Both the position numbers and the translations under genes were made by a program. 49,320 nt of DNA, taken from assembly GCA_029239905.1 (NCBI GenBank), contig JARBUB010000001.1, forward strand, positions 1 to 49,320, in the 5' to 3' direction. Shown here piece by piece: positions 25,662 to 36,121 of this stretch (position 1 is the stretch's first letter; every line of letters starts with the position of its first letter). Source of the DNA: Clostridia bacterium (GTDB lineage: Bacteria; Bacillota; Clostridia; Lutisporales; Lutisporaceae). The notes under the pieces were generated by a model. It was not told the origin of the DNA. It saw only the letters and a program-made list of their open reading frames with translations, and ran no database searches.

Positions 25662-26597
25662 TTATATCTCCTTACTTAAAAGTGACTTACAGTGATTGAT
25701 AATGTTTTCAGCATTAAGCCCATAAGCGTTAAATAAATCCTGAGGTTTGCCTGATTTACCAAACATGTCATTAACGCCAACTCTTGAGAACTTTACATCT
25801 GACTTGCCGGCAAGTATTTCTGCTACAGCAGATCCAAGTCCTCCAATAATAGAATGTTCTTCAGCTGTGACAATGGCCTTACACTTTGCTGCCATCTGAA
25901 GGACACATTCACTGTCAATAGGCTTAATGGTATGCATGTTCACAACAGCTGCATCTATACCATCTTTTTCAAGGACTCTAGCTGCCTGCATCGCCTCTGG
26001 TATCATCAGTCCCGCTGCAATAATACATACATCCTTTCCATCCCTTATAATATTTGCTTTTCCAGGGATAAACGGCGTATCTTCTGTAGTAATATCCTCA
26101 CAGATCGGGCGCGCTACACGGATATAGACTGGGCCATTAATCTCACTTGCTGCCCTTACTGCTTTTTTCATTTCAGCTGGATCACAGGGAACAAAGATCG
26201 TCATACCAGGTAAAACACGCATTAGTGCAATGTCTTCTATAGACTGATGGCTTCCTCCGTCCTCTCCCACACAAAGACCTGAATGGGATAAGCATAGCTT
26301 AACATTTGCATTCACATAGCTGATTGAGTTGCGTATTTGCTCATAAGCACGGCCAGCACCAAATAGTGCAAAGGTGCTTACAAATGGAATGAGTCCAGAA
26401 TGTGAGAATCCTGCTGCTGCACACATCATATTTGTCTCTGCTATGCCAAAATTATAGAAACGATCCGGGTACGCTTCTTTAAATATACTTGTCATCGTTG
26501 CATGAGCTAAATCAGCATCCAAAACTACAATTTTATCATTTTCTGCTCCTAAATCTCTTAAAGCTTCTCCATAAGCAACTCTTAGTGATTGACCCAT
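25662..26597 (-). CDS. Transketolase C-terminal subunit (split transketolase)
   Basis: 'FYNFGIAETNMMCAAAGFSHSGLIPFVSTFALF', 'GLCVGEDGGSHQSIEDIALMRVLPGMTI'. Confidence 0.94.
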   Translation of the reverse strand: MGQSLRVAYGEALRDLGAENDKIVVLDADLAHATMTSIFKEAYPDRFYNFGIAETNMMCAAAGFSHSGLIPFVSTFALFGAGRAYEQIRNSISYVNANVKLCLSHSGLCVGEDGGSHQSIEDIALMRVLPGMTIFVPCDPAEMKKAVRAASEINGPVYIRVARPICEDITTEDTPFIPGKANIIRDGKDVCIIAAGLMIPEAMQAARVLEKDGIDAAVVNMHTIKPIDSECVLQMAAKCKAIVTAEEHSIIGGLGSAVAEILAGKSDVKFSRVGVNDMFGKSGKPQDLFNAYGLNAENIINHCKSLLSKEI

Positions 26598-27409
26598 TAC
26601 AATTCTACCCCCAATTCTGCTACTGCTCTTTCATACTCCTCTTTGCTAGGTGCCTTTCCATGCCATCCAAACTGGTCTGACATAAAAGATACACCATGTC
26701 CTTTATGGGTTTCACAGCAGATAAACTTAGGCTTTCCGCTGATAGGGGCCTTAATTGCATAGGTGATTGCATCGATATCATGGCCATCTACCTTATAACA
26801 TTCAAACCCAAATGCTTTATATTTCTCACAAATATCTCCAAGGCTCATAACTTCGTCATTGGAACCATCAATCTGAAGCCCATTATGATCAAGCATTACA
26901 ATAAGATTATCCAGTTTGTAGTGGGCTGCTGCCATCGCCGCCTCCCATACAAGGCCTTCTTGAATTTCGCCATCTCCAACGATGGCATAAATTTGATAAT
27001 CTTCTTTTTTGTGCTTTGCCGCCAAGGCCATTCCTACAGCAACAGATATGCCCTGTCCTAAGGAACCCGTATTAACATCTACCCCTGGCGTTTTATTCAT
27101 ATCTGGATGCCCTTGAAGATGGCTGTCAATTTGACGAAGGTGCCAAAGGTCTTCTCTTGGAAAGAATCCTAGATCGGCTAAGATTGCATAAAGCGTGGGG
27201 CTTGCGTGGCCTTTACTAAGTACAATGCGGTCACGGGTTTCCATCTTAGGGTTCTTAGGATCAATATTTGCTGTTTTATAATAGATGGCCATCAGCATTT
27301 CTACGCAGGATAAAGATCCTCCTGGATGACCAGACTGACAGGTATAGAGCATTTTTAAAATATCTGCTCTAATCTGTTTAGCTTTCTCTTCTAGACTAAT
27401 AGTGTTCAT
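26597..27409 (-). CDS. Transketolase N-terminal subunit (split transketolase)
   Basis: 'CQSGHPGGSLSCVEMLMAIYY', 'GSLGQGISVAVGMALAAK', ThDP motif 'GDGEIQEGLVWEAAMAAAHYKLDNLIVMLDHN'. Confidence 0.95.
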   Translation of the reverse strand: MNTISLEEKAKQIRADILKMLYTCQSGHPGGSLSCVEMLMAIYYKTANIDPKNPKMETRDRIVLSKGHASPTLYAILADLGFFPREDLWHLRQIDSHLQGHPDMNKTPGVDVNTGSLGQGISVAVGMALAAKHKKEDYQIYAIVGDGEIQEGLVWEAAMAAAHYKLDNLIVMLDHNGLQIDGSNDEVMSLGDICEKYKAFGFECYKVDGHDIDAITYAIKAPISGKPKFICCETHKGHGVSFMSDQFGWHGKAPSKEEYERAVAELGVEL

Positions 27410-27469
27410 TTAAAGTACCATTCCTTTCGATGTCTTTTATTAAAAATAAGATAAAGTTATTTTCTTTGT

Positions 27470-28309
27470 TTAACCTTTTTCTGCTCCTGCCGTTAAACCT
27501 TCTACGAGTCTCCTTTGTGCAAAGAAGAACATCACACATACTGGAATGATTGTTATAATTCCCCCTGCAGTTAATAGATCCCACTGAACGCCGAGCTGTC
27601 CTATCAGATTCTTAAGTGCTACGGGTATCGTTCTATTGCTTTCGTTTGTAAACATAACAGCAAAGGTATACTCATTCCAAGCCGTCATAAAGATGTATAC
27701 CCCAGTAGCAATAAGGCAAGGCACTAGAACTGGGAGAACGATTTTAATAAAAGCATAAAATCTATTGGCTCCATCTATTAAAGCAGCCTCTTCTAAAGAC
27801 TGTGGCAGGTCGTTCATATAGCCATTTAAAAGCCACACAGAAAACGGAATTGTAAAAGTGGTATAGGCAAGAACTAGTGCAAGAGGTGTATATAAAATAC
27901 TTAGGCTTCGCATGATGGTGTATAAAGGTATTAATAACAAAACCGTAGGAAACATGTTGTTGGTTAAAAAAATAATCATAAGCAGCTTTCTGCCTTTAAA
28001 ACGGTATCTTGAGAAAGCATAGGCTGCCAGCATAGAAACTAATAGTGATACAACAGTTGATGATGCAGCAACTACAAAGCTATTTGTCATAGACTTTAAG
28101 AAGTTAAACTCTCCAAACAGCTTAATATAAGATGCAAACGTTGCATGCTGAGGCCAGTATGTGACTACGCTTCCATAAAGTTCACTCTCTGGTTTTATCG
28201 AGGTTATAAATGTCCAGTAAAACGGAAAGAGCAAAAACAGCATGAGTGCGCTTAAGGGCAGATAAATACTAAAAATTCTTCTTGCCATTGTATCTTTATT
28301 CCTACTCAT
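27470..28309 (-). CDS. CUT1 carbohydrate ABC transporter permease (MalG-like)
   Basis: EAA motif 'EEAALIDGANRFYAFIKIVLPVLVPCL'. Confidence 0.93.
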   Translation of the reverse strand: MSRNKDTMARRIFSIYLPLSALMLFLLFPFYWTFITSIKPESELYGSVVTYWPQHATFASYIKLFGEFNFLKSMTNSFVVAASSTVVSLLVSMLAAYAFSRYRFKGRKLLMIIFLTNNMFPTVLLLIPLYTIMRSLSILYTPLALVLAYTTFTIPFSVWLLNGYMNDLPQSLEEAALIDGANRFYAFIKIVLPVLVPCLIATGVYIFMTAWNEYTFAVMFTNESNRTIPVALKNLIGQLGVQWDLLTAGGIITIIPVCVMFFFAQRRLVEGLTAGAEKG

Positions 28310-29184
28310 ACCTTCTCCTCCTTAAATCTTTTCCTTAGATAAGGGACAGCTGCCAAAGAAAGCATTAGGGTCAATATAAGAGATATTGCTGCCGCATACC
28401 CCATATTAAGGACATTTGCTTTATTGAATATATAAATGCTAAGTGTCTGTGTAGAATAAGCAGGTCCACCTTCTGTCATATTCATAATGAGGTCTACCGA
28501 GTTGGCAACCCAAATAATTCGCAGCAACAGCGTAATGAAAATAGTATTCTTAATTGATGGCACAGTAATCTTAAACAGCTTCTGAAATCTCGATGCCCCA
28601 TCTACGTCTGCAGCCTCATACATTTCTTGAGATACTCCCTGAAGCCCAGCTAGAATCATAAGAGCAAAAAACGGTATTCCCTGCCAGACAATCGTTGCAA
28701 TAACGCTTGGAAATGCCGTATTCGTCTGTGCTAAAAAAGGAACCTTTTCATCAATAATATGTAACCTTATTAAAATATCATTTAAAACACCATAGTTTCC
28801 GTCATAAATCCATCTCCACATAAGACCAATGAGCACTCCAGGGGTGCACCAAGGAATCAAGCTGACTGCTCTCACAATGCCGCGGCCACTAAACTTTTGA
28901 TTTAAAATAAGAGCTAATATGAATCCAAACAAGAACTGCAGCCCTACTCCAAATCCAACCCAAAGCAGTGTGCGTACAAAAGCATCCCAAAACAAGGGGT
29001 CATGAAAGATTTCAATAAAGTTTCCGATCCCTATAAATTTCAAGCTATTTGGCCTTCTTAAATCATAATTTTGAAAACTCATTAATATTGCCTTAGCTAC
29101 TGGCACAAACACTACCCCTAGCATGATTAAAAAAGCAGGTGCTACCAAGAAATATGGCGTTATATTGATCTTTCTGCTTCGCAT
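28306..29184 (-). CDS. CUT1 carbohydrate ABC transporter permease (MalF-like)
   Basis: EAA motif 'YEAADVDGASRFQKLFKITVPSIKNT'. Confidence 0.93.
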   Translation of the reverse strand: MRSRKINITPYFLVAPAFLIMLGVVFVPVAKAILMSFQNYDLRRPNSLKFIGIGNFIEIFHDPLFWDAFVRTLLWVGFGVGLQFLFGFILALILNQKFSGRGIVRAVSLIPWCTPGVLIGLMWRWIYDGNYGVLNDILIRLHIIDEKVPFLAQTNTAFPSVIATIVWQGIPFFALMILAGLQGVSQEMYEAADVDGASRFQKLFKITVPSIKNTIFITLLLRIIWVANSVDLIMNMTEGGPAYSTQTLSIYIFNKANVLNMGYAAAISLILTLMLSLAAVPYLRKRFKEEKV

Positions 29185-29305
29185 AAGTCCCTCCTTCTAC
29201 AATAATTGTAAATAAAAATATTTATCTTTTGATTTTATCTAGCAGCATGCCAGCCAGCCCTTTTTCACAAAGCTGACCAGCTGATGCCAGACTTAGAATC
29301 TATCT

Positions 29306-30640
29306 TTATTTGTAGAGTTCTTTTTGCAGGGTTTCCATAGCCTCTTTTGCAGTAATCTCTCCTGAGAGAGCCTGTGAAATAGTGTTAGGCCAAATTGTGC
29401 TTACCCATTCTGTTGTTGTGTCAAGAATAGGGAGAATACCTGCGTAAGAAACCCCTTCTATAGATGCTTTCATAAATTTATTATCTTGGAAAACTGGCAT
29501 AGCCTGAACACGTTTGCTTACTGGAACGTTACCTGTTGTTTCACACCAAACTTGCTGCCCCTTTCCTGCTGCCATATAGGATACAAACTCAAAGGCAGCC
29601 TCTTTGTCTTTACATTTTTCAAAAATAACATTTTCTGTATCTCCCATAGATGTCCATTGGCCGTCTCCTTTAGGGAATGGGAAAGCTGCTACATCCTCAC
29701 CAAATGTTTCTACCATCCCTGCTGATGAACCTGTATGATGGATAGTCATAGCTGTTCTTCCTGATTTGAAGTTTGCAATAATTTCATTAAAACCATCTGC
29801 TGGTGCTGTTGGAGGTACATAACCCTTTTTGTATAGATTCATAAAGTCTTCCATGCCTTTTACAGCCTGATCAGTAGTAAAATCCTCAAAACTGCCTCCT
29901 CTGCCATGAATGAAACTTCCCCATGGTTCCTGTCCGCCCTTTGCTCCTCTCATACCAAAGCCGTATACATCTATTTTCCCGTCGCCATCAGTATCTCTGG
30001 TTAACTTTTCGCAAGCCGTCAAAAACTCTTCGTATGTTTTTGGTACTTCAATCCCTACCTCTTTAAACATAGATGGACGGTAATATACATATAAAACTTG
30101 AGTATTCCATGGCATGACGTAGGTTTTGTCTGAGCCTCCTGCCTGCTTCATAATGTTATAAAGGTTTGCGTCGATATCGTCTTTATCAGCCCATTTCTCA
30201 ATATAGCCATCTAATTCTGCCAGTAAATTATTTGCTGTAAATAAAGGAGTAGCTGTAAGCTTCCAAGTAGCTATATCAGGCCCCCCTCCGCCCATTGCAG
30301 CTGTAAATAGATTTTGGCTGTAAGCTCCGCCGTCCCAAGGCTGTTCTTCAGCTTTTATCGTGATGCCTGATTTATTTGTTTCATTGAATTCTTTTACAAT
30401 CTCCTGCATCTTATTTGAGTAATCTGAGTTGTCTGCCCAGTACCAATATGTAAGTGTGGTCTCTTTTGAAGCGGTTTCCTCTTCACTTTTTGCATCTTTA
30501 GTATCTGCGCTGTTATTCTCTGCAGGTGCATTTGCTGTCTCCTTAGGCGTGGCACTTTCTTCTTTAGTGCTGCCTCCGCATCCTGTTAAAGAAGAAATAC
30601 TAAGAGCTAATACTGCTAATACCGCTAATAATTTTTTCAT
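29306..30640 (-). CDS. CUT1 ABC transporter substrate-binding lipoprotein
   Basis: Lipobox 'LSISSLTGCGGS'; SBP_bac_1-like sequence. Confidence 0.93.
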   Translation of the reverse strand: MKKLLAVLAVLALSISSLTGCGGSTKEESATPKETANAPAENNSADTKDAKSEEETASKETTLTYWYWADNSDYSNKMQEIVKEFNETNKSGITIKAEEQPWDGGAYSQNLFTAAMGGGGPDIATWKLTATPLFTANNLLAELDGYIEKWADKDDIDANLYNIMKQAGGSDKTYVMPWNTQVLYVYYRPSMFKEVGIEVPKTYEEFLTACEKLTRDTDGDGKIDVYGFGMRGAKGGQEPWGSFIHGRGGSFEDFTTDQAVKGMEDFMNLYKKGYVPPTAPADGFNEIIANFKSGRTAMTIHHTGSSAGMVETFGEDVAAFPFPKGDGQWTSMGDTENVIFEKCKDKEAAFEFVSYMAAGKGQQVWCETTGNVPVSKRVQAMPVFQDNKFMKASIEGVSYAGILPILDTTTEWVSTIWPNTISQALSGEITAKEAMETLQKELYK

Positions 30641-31334
30641 GTAATCCCTCCATTATTTTTATATCATCCAGTGTTTGCCGGATATGTTTTTCTACTTCAT
30701 ATCTTGCCTTCATTACATCCCGTGACCTTATAGCATAAAAAATATTAGTATGACTTTTAAGTGCCCTCTCGAAACTGCCTTTTGAGTGTACTGTTTCTGG
30801 ATAGGCCTTTCTGATGGATTCGCAAATGATCGGAATAACCTTGTGCAGTACATCATTATGAGTACACTGAGCTACCGCAGAATGAAACTCAACATCCAGC
30901 AAAGTAAACTCTTCAGAGTGGTCCGTCGATTTGTTCATCTTATTAATAATTTCTTCTAGTATTTCAATGTCTTTTTCCTCTGCCCTCAGCACTGCTATAA
31001 GTGCGATCTCTGGTTCAATTAAGAGCCTCGCCTCTAAGAGCGCCTCAAGAAGTCCAGGCTGATTAATAAAGTCAAGCCCAAGAGGATCTTTCGTCATGCC
31101 CGTATGAGAACTTACGAAAGTACCCTTTCCCCGTCTTATCTCAACAATGTTTTCAGCCTTTAACAGATTCATAGCTTCTCTAATTGTTGAGCGGCTCATT
31201 CCAAAGGTTTCAGTCAATTCACTTTCACTAGGCAGCCTTGTACCAGGCTGCATATTCGATTTAATGATGCTTTTCTTCACCTCTGTTGCTACCATCATCG
31301 CCAGTCCTCTTGTGTCTGATTGTTTCCCTTTCAT
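30600..31334 (-). CDS. GntR/FadR (FCD domain) transcriptional regulator
   Basis: 'QPGTRLPSESELTETFGMSRSTIREAMNLLKAENIVEIRRGKGTFV'; overlaps the SBP start by 41 bp. Confidence 0.93.
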   Translation of the reverse strand: MKGKQSDTRGLAMMVATEVKKSIIKSNMQPGTRLPSESELTETFGMSRSTIREAMNLLKAENIVEIRRGKGTFVSSHTGMTKDPLGLDFINQPGLLEALLEARLLIEPEIALIAVLRAEEKDIEILEEIINKMNKSTDHSEEFTLLDVEFHSAVAQCTHNDVLHKVIPIICESIRKAYPETVHSKGSFERALKSHTNIFYAIRSRDVMKARYEVEKHIRQTLDDIKIMEGLHEKIISGISSISS

Positions 31335-31449
31335 TCTTCACATCCCCCCTTTATAGCCTATTTAGCTTTTAAACATCAGACAACTTGAGATAAATTATTA
31401 GTTAAAACTTCTTTTTTAAAATAGGATTAGGTATGTTCGCGTCATACTA

Positions 31450-31461
31450 TATCATATGATA
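31450..31461. promoter_or_regulatory. Candidate operator upstream of the FadR-type regulator gene
   Basis: Perfect palindrome TATCATATGATA. Confidence 0.4.
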
Positions 31462-31646
31462 CAATTTGATTTATATGACTATTATTACATTTATATCCAA
31501 TACAAGTTAGAAAGCTGCTTGCGCATATTGCACAATAATACTCATTTTTTCTCTAGTCCGACGTCCTACATTTTCAAGGGAATGACGAGTTTTTAAGTAT
31601 TTGAAGCCAAAAAAATCTCGTAAATTAAGACATAAAAAATAAAAAT

Positions 31647-31671
31647 CCCACTAGGCATATTGCCTAGTGGG
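31647..31671 (-). terminator. Terminator after GntR-UTRA gene
   Basis: CCCACTAGGCA/TGCCTAGTGGG with T-run on the minus strand. Confidence 0.8.
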
Positions 31672-31702
31672 TAACTTTACTCTTCTTATGAATCACCTTA
31701 TC

Positions 31703-32410
31703 TTATTTCGTTAAGTCTACTGTATATACAAAATAATCATTACGTATGATATTTTTGGTGTACTCAATTAAATCTGTTACAGAATAAGTCATACGTTTAG
31801 TTTCAATGGCTACTATATCATCTCCAAGATTGAGAAGCTCTTTCTCTTTTCTAGTTATTTGTATTGCCTTAATGGTCTCAACGGCGCTATCAGGCTTTTG
31901 TCCCATAGATTCTAGAGTGTTATATAAACCATTGTTATGAACCATATCCACGGTAAGTTGGGGAAACAATTTCAGAGGCAAATAAGTGTACTCGATGGTG
32001 TATGGAACATCTGCTGCATAAAAAAGACGAACCATATAAATAACATCCTCGCCCTCTTCCAAATTCAAATGTTCAGCTATACCTTTATCTCCTTTAATAA
32101 TTTCAAAGGATAATAACTTTACCTCATGCTTAATTCCTTGTTCTTGAAACATATTGCGCAAGGTATATAACTTTTCTAACTTGCGTTCAAGGGATTTGAG
32201 TTGTACAAAGCTTCCGCTGCCTTGTTTACGCACGACATAGCCTTCGATTTCTAAGTTACGAAGAGCTTCTCGTACCGTAGTGCGGCTAATGTTGTACATA
32301 TCACACAAAGTTCTCTCTGCAGGTAGCTTTTCCCCATTTTTGAATTCTCCCGATTTAATTTTAGTAAGTAGCTCTTGGTAGAATTGCTGATGCATTACTT
32401 CTTTTGACAT
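31703..32410 (-). CDS. GntR family regulator with UTRA (HutC/NagR-like) ligand domain
   Basis: 'FKNGEKLPAERTLCDMYNISRTTVREALRNLEIEGYVVRKQGSGSFV' HTH plus UTRA-like domain. Confidence 0.92.
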   Translation of the reverse strand: MSKEVMHQQFYQELLTKIKSGEFKNGEKLPAERTLCDMYNISRTTVREALRNLEIEGYVVRKQGSGSFVQLKSLERKLEKLYTLRNMFQEQGIKHEVKLLSFEIIKGDKGIAEHLNLEEGEDVIYMVRLFYAADVPYTIEYTYLPLKLFPQLTVDMVHNNGLYNTLESMGQKPDSAVETIKAIQITRKEKELLNLGDDIVAIETKRMTYSVTDLIEYTKNIIRNDYFVYTVDLTK

Positions 32411-32439
32411 GGGTTACTCCTCATCATGGTTACTTTTTT

Positions 32440-32451
32440 TGGTAATGACCA
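32440..32451. promoter_or_regulatory. GntR operator-like site upstream of the regulator gene
   Basis: TGGTAATGACCA, within TTGGT-AATG-ACCAA; matches the TGGTAATTACCA boxes at 40936-40977. Confidence 0.65.
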
Positions 32452-32518
32452 ATATAATAATACCATAACTGATATAAATTGCAAGTCCTTATTAATTTAC
32501 CCTTATAATACGCTGCAT

Positions 32519-33451
32519 CTATAGGACTTTCTTGACCTCTACAAGTGTTCTGAATTTCTTCACCAGCTCTTGTTCCACATAGCCAGTTTCTTGAAATTGG
32601 GTGTTGGCACTACCACACGCACATGCTAAGGTTAGAATCTCATGTTCTTCATACCCACGATGAATTCCCACTGCCAGTCCTGCCATAAAGGCATCTCCAG
32701 ATCCCACCGTATTGATGACCTGGTCGAGTGGCAGAGAATATTGCAGTATATCTTTTTCCATCGGTACTAAGACACCGTCTTTACCCATACTGACCATAGG
32801 GAAGTGAATACCTTGACAATATAGATTCAACAGTTCTTTTCCAAGATTGGATGGATTTGCAGAAACTTTTGGAAATAGCTCTGCCATCTCATCCTCATTT
32901 GGCTTAATTGCCGTTGGAATTTCCTTGATTCCTTCTAGTAATGCTTCACCACTGGTATCTAGCAGAACGCTTATCTTCTGCTGCTTCGCCATACGAATGA
33001 GACTTCGATAAGCATCCGCTGGCAGCCCCCTAGGTAAACTTCCACTTAAGACAACGACAGTTGCTTCCTTCAATAAAGCATCATACTGTTCCAAAAAAAG
33101 GTCATATTCCTTTTTTTGTACTGTTGGGCCTTTTTCCAAAATTTCAGTGCACTCCCCAGTTTTTCCGTCCACGACGTTGATACATATGCGGGTTTCTCCT
33201 TCTATCGGAAGGAGGCAGGTTTTTATTCCAGACTGTCTTGCCATCTTTTCAAAACTTGAGCCATTTGCTCCGCCGATCAAACCAGTCAAACAAACTTGTT
33301 CACCTAAGCAGGTGGCAACCCTTGCCACATTCATTCCTTTTCCTCCAGCACTTCGGAGAACTTTTACTGGCCTCTGAACCTTTCCTGCTCCAAAGTTCTC
33401 CATAAGATACATGGTATCAATCGCTGGGTTTAGTGAAACGACGATGATCAT
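32519..33451 (-). CDS. 1-phosphofructokinase/tagatose-6-phosphate kinase family (PfkB)
   Basis: 'VVSLNPAIDTMYLMENF...RSAGGKGMNVARVATCLG', 'NTVGSGDAFMAGLAVG'. Confidence 0.9.
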   Translation of the reverse strand: MIIVVSLNPAIDTMYLMENFGAGKVQRPVKVLRSAGGKGMNVARVATCLGEQVCLTGLIGGANGSSFEKMARQSGIKTCLLPIEGETRICINVVDGKTGECTEILEKGPTVQKKEYDLFLEQYDALLKEATVVVLSGSLPRGLPADAYRSLIRMAKQQKISVLLDTSGEALLEGIKEIPTAIKPNEDEMAELFPKVSANPSNLGKELLNLYCQGIHFPMVSMGKDGVLVPMEKDILQYSLPLDQVINTVGSGDAFMAGLAVGIHRGYEEHEILTLACACGSANTQFQETGYVEQELVKKFRTLVEVKKVL

Positions 33452-34332
33452 TATAACTGCCTTCCTTTAAAAAAGTCAGCAAAATTCACGGTATCGCACA
33501 ACCGAATTTTTTCTTTGACTACTTGTTTCACTGCCTCTCTTCCCGCACCCATATAATGTCTTGGGTCGTTTTCTTTCGGATGCGAAAGGGAGTGCCAAAT
33601 CGCTTTCGCCATGGGGTCTTTTAACTCGGTTGCAATGTTGATTTTAGCCATGCCTAGCTCTATGGCTTTTCTTACTTGTTCGTCCGGCACACCAGATGCT
33701 CCGTGAAGCACAAGAGGAATTTCCACTAAGGAATCAATTTTTGTAATCCTTGCAAAATCCAAATGAGGCTCTCCTTCATACATGCCATGGGCTGTTCCGA
33801 TGGCAACCGCAAGAGAATCAACCCCTGTTTCTTCGGCAAATTGTCTTGCTTCTTCTGGATCCGTTAGATGAGCTTCTAACTCATTGACAAACATATCGTC
33901 TTCTACACCTGCGATTTTCCCAATCTCACCTTCTACCTGTATGCCTACTGCATGGGCCATTTCAACTACTCGCTTTACCAGTGCAACGTTTTCTTCATAA
34001 GGCAGGTGGGCACCGTCAATCATCACCGATGTATACCCGTTCCGAATGCATTTTACAATGGTTTCATAAGACGGACAGTGATCCATATGCAAAGCGATAG
34101 GGATTCTCACATCTAATGCAGCTTGTTTGACAATAACACCTACATACTCAATTCCAGCATGGGTCAAGGTTCCCGGTGTGGTCTGTATAATCACCGGTGA
34201 GTTCATTTCCTCTGCTCCCTGTACGACTGCCTGAATCATCTCTAAGTTATGTATATTGAAGGCAGGAATTGCCTTTCCTTGTTTTCTTGCTTCTCGTATC
34301 AAATGGTATGAACTTACTAATGGCATATTCAT
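33451..34332 (-). CDS. Class II fructose/tagatose-bisphosphate aldolase (GatY/KbaY/FbaA-like)
   Basis: 'AFNIHNLEMIQAVVQGAEEMNSPVIIQTTPG', 'ALHMDHCPSYETI', 'VEGEIGKIAGVEDD', 'LVLHGASGVPDEQVRKAIELGMAKINIATELK'. Confidence 0.92.
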   Translation of the reverse strand: MNMPLVSSYHLIREARKQGKAIPAFNIHNLEMIQAVVQGAEEMNSPVIIQTTPGTLTHAGIEYVGVIVKQAALDVRIPIALHMDHCPSYETIVKCIRNGYTSVMIDGAHLPYEENVALVKRVVEMAHAVGIQVEGEIGKIAGVEDDMFVNELEAHLTDPEEARQFAEETGVDSLAVAIGTAHGMYEGEPHLDFARITKIDSLVEIPLVLHGASGVPDEQVRKAIELGMAKINIATELKDPMAKAIWHSLSHPKENDPRHYMGAGREAVKQVVKEKIRLCDTVNFADFFKGRQL

Positions 34333-34351
34333 TTCTCCTTACTCTACTAAT

Positions 34352-35200
34352 TTATTTCATTCCTGTCATGGATATTCCCTTCACAAATTGCCTTTGGAAT
34401 AATAGGAAAACAATGGTCACAGGGATCATAATGAGTGCAGATACAGCCATGGTGGCCGATAAGTCTGTGGAATGCTGGGTGGAGAAAAAGGATATAGCTA
34501 GGGGCAATGTCATTTTCTCTGAAGAATTTAAATAGATCAAAGGACGCAAATAATCATTCCAGTGCTCTAAAAAAGTAAAGATTCCAAGTGCTCCAATTGC
34601 AGGTCTTATCTGAGGAAGCACTATTTTAAAAAATATCTGCCAATCCCCCGCACCATCAATGCCTGCACTCTCTAACAATTCTTTGGGGATTTCATCGATA
34701 AACTCTTTACATAGATAAATACCAAATACACTGAATACCGAAGGAATAATCAAAGCCCAAGGTGAGTTAAATAGTCCAACCGCATTAATTAAAATAAAGG
34801 TCGGAATGATTGTTGCCTGCGCCGGTACCATCATTGTAGAAAGCATCATGGTAAACAGCAGTTTTTTATTCCAGAATTCATACCGGGAAAAGACATACCC
34901 GATCAAGGAACTTGTAAACAAAATGGCAAGGGTATTTGTGATTGTAACCATCATTGAGTTACCAAGCCACATAAAAAAGGGTGATTCAAACAGCACTCGC
35001 TTATAGCCGTTCAGTGTCGGTGCCTTTGGAAAAATATGGGCTGCATCCATCAAAGTCTCTTTTGTACTTTTGAAAGAATTGGACAACATCCATATGTAGG
35101 GCAGAATGACGACTAGTGAAATAGCTATTAAAAACAGCAGAAAAAGGGCTCGGCATATAAAATCTGAATTTAGTTTTTTCATATCAATACTCCCAATCAA
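34352..35200 (-). CDS. CUT1 carbohydrate ABC transporter permease (MalG-like)
   Basis: 'ESAGIDGAGDWQIFFKIVLPQIRPAIG' EAA-like loop. Confidence 0.92.
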   Translation of the reverse strand: MIGSIDMKKLNSDFICRALFLLFLIAISLVVILPYIWMLSNSFKSTKETLMDAAHIFPKAPTLNGYKRVLFESPFFMWLGNSMMVTITNTLAILFTSSLIGYVFSRYEFWNKKLLFTMMLSTMMVPAQATIIPTFILINAVGLFNSPWALIIPSVFSVFGIYLCKEFIDEIPKELLESAGIDGAGDWQIFFKIVLPQIRPAIGALGIFTFLEHWNDYLRPLIYLNSSEKMTLPLAISFFSTQHSTDLSATMAVSALIMIPVTIVFLLFQRQFVKGISMTGMK

Positions 35201-36056
35201 TTTTGTTGATTTTTTGCTGTATCAGTGTAATAATCAGAATCAATACAAACAAAGACATGGCAATGGCAGATGAATAGCTAAGGTTCTTATTTTGAAAAGC
35301 TACTTTGTAAATATAGCTTGTGAGTACGATCCCAGAATTCTGAGGTCCACCCATATAGGCAATTACATTGAATTGAGCAAACATTTGAAAGTGGGATATC
35401 AGGGTCATTACGGAGACAAAGGAAAAGGTTCTTCCAAGAAGTGGAAGAGTGATGCTAACGAACTTTCTCCAACGTCCAGCTCCGTCAATCGATCCGGCAT
35501 GGTAAAGATCTTGAGGTATTCCGTCCATACCAGCAGTGAAAAGAATCGTATTGTACCCGATATCTGCCCACAAGGTAAACAGGATAACAGAAATCATCAA
35601 AAAGTTTGCATCTCCAATCCAATTGACAGCATCACCGCCGAAAAATTGTATAATCATGTTTAACAAACCACTTTTCGTTGGGAAGATACTGCGTCTAAAC
35701 ACCACACTGGATGCAACTAAAGGTGCTACGCAAGGCAAAAAGATGATTGCACGAAAAAAGCTCCTTGTCTTGTTAGACTGCAACTGACTAATCAAAGTTG
35801 CGATGATCAAAGATAAGACTATATTTAGCACAACCGTAACACTTACAAATACAAGGGTATTGGCAAAGGCCTTGAGGTAAACTTTGTCTCCTAGCATAGC
35901 GGTGTAATGCTCCAGACCTACAAATCCATTTTCTTCTCTCAGAGGATTATAATCCATAAAAGAAATAAGTCCTCCGCTAAAGATCGGAATAATCATGAAA
36001 ATGAGCATATGTACAATCATCGGAATCAGTATGAGCATGGTAAACTTCTTACTTTT
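35184..36056 (-). CDS. CUT1 carbohydrate ABC transporter permease (MalF-like)
   Basis: 'YHAGSIDGAGRWRKFVSITLPLLGRTF'; start refined from 36101 to the internal ATG at MKSKKFTML. Confidence 0.9.
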   Translation of the reverse strand, partial: KSKKFTMLILIPMIVHMLIFMIIPIFSGGLISFMDYNPLREENGFVGLEHYTAMLGDKVYLKAFANTLVFVSVTVVLNIVLSLIIATLISQLQSNKTRSFFRAIIFLPCVAPLVASSVVFRRSIFPTKSGLLNMIIQFFGGDAVNWIGDANFLMISVILFTLWADIGYNTILFTAGMDGIPQDLYHAGSIDGAGRWRKFVSITLPLLGRTFSFVSVMTLISHFQMFAQFNVIAYMGGPQNSGIVLTSYIYKVAFQNKNLSYSSAIAMSLFVLILIITLIQQKINKIDWEY

Positions 36057-36121
36057 CATTTTGGTTCCCCTTTTTTTGGTATGCAGGAATATCCTGCACA
36101 CCGTAAGAATTTATGTTAAAA

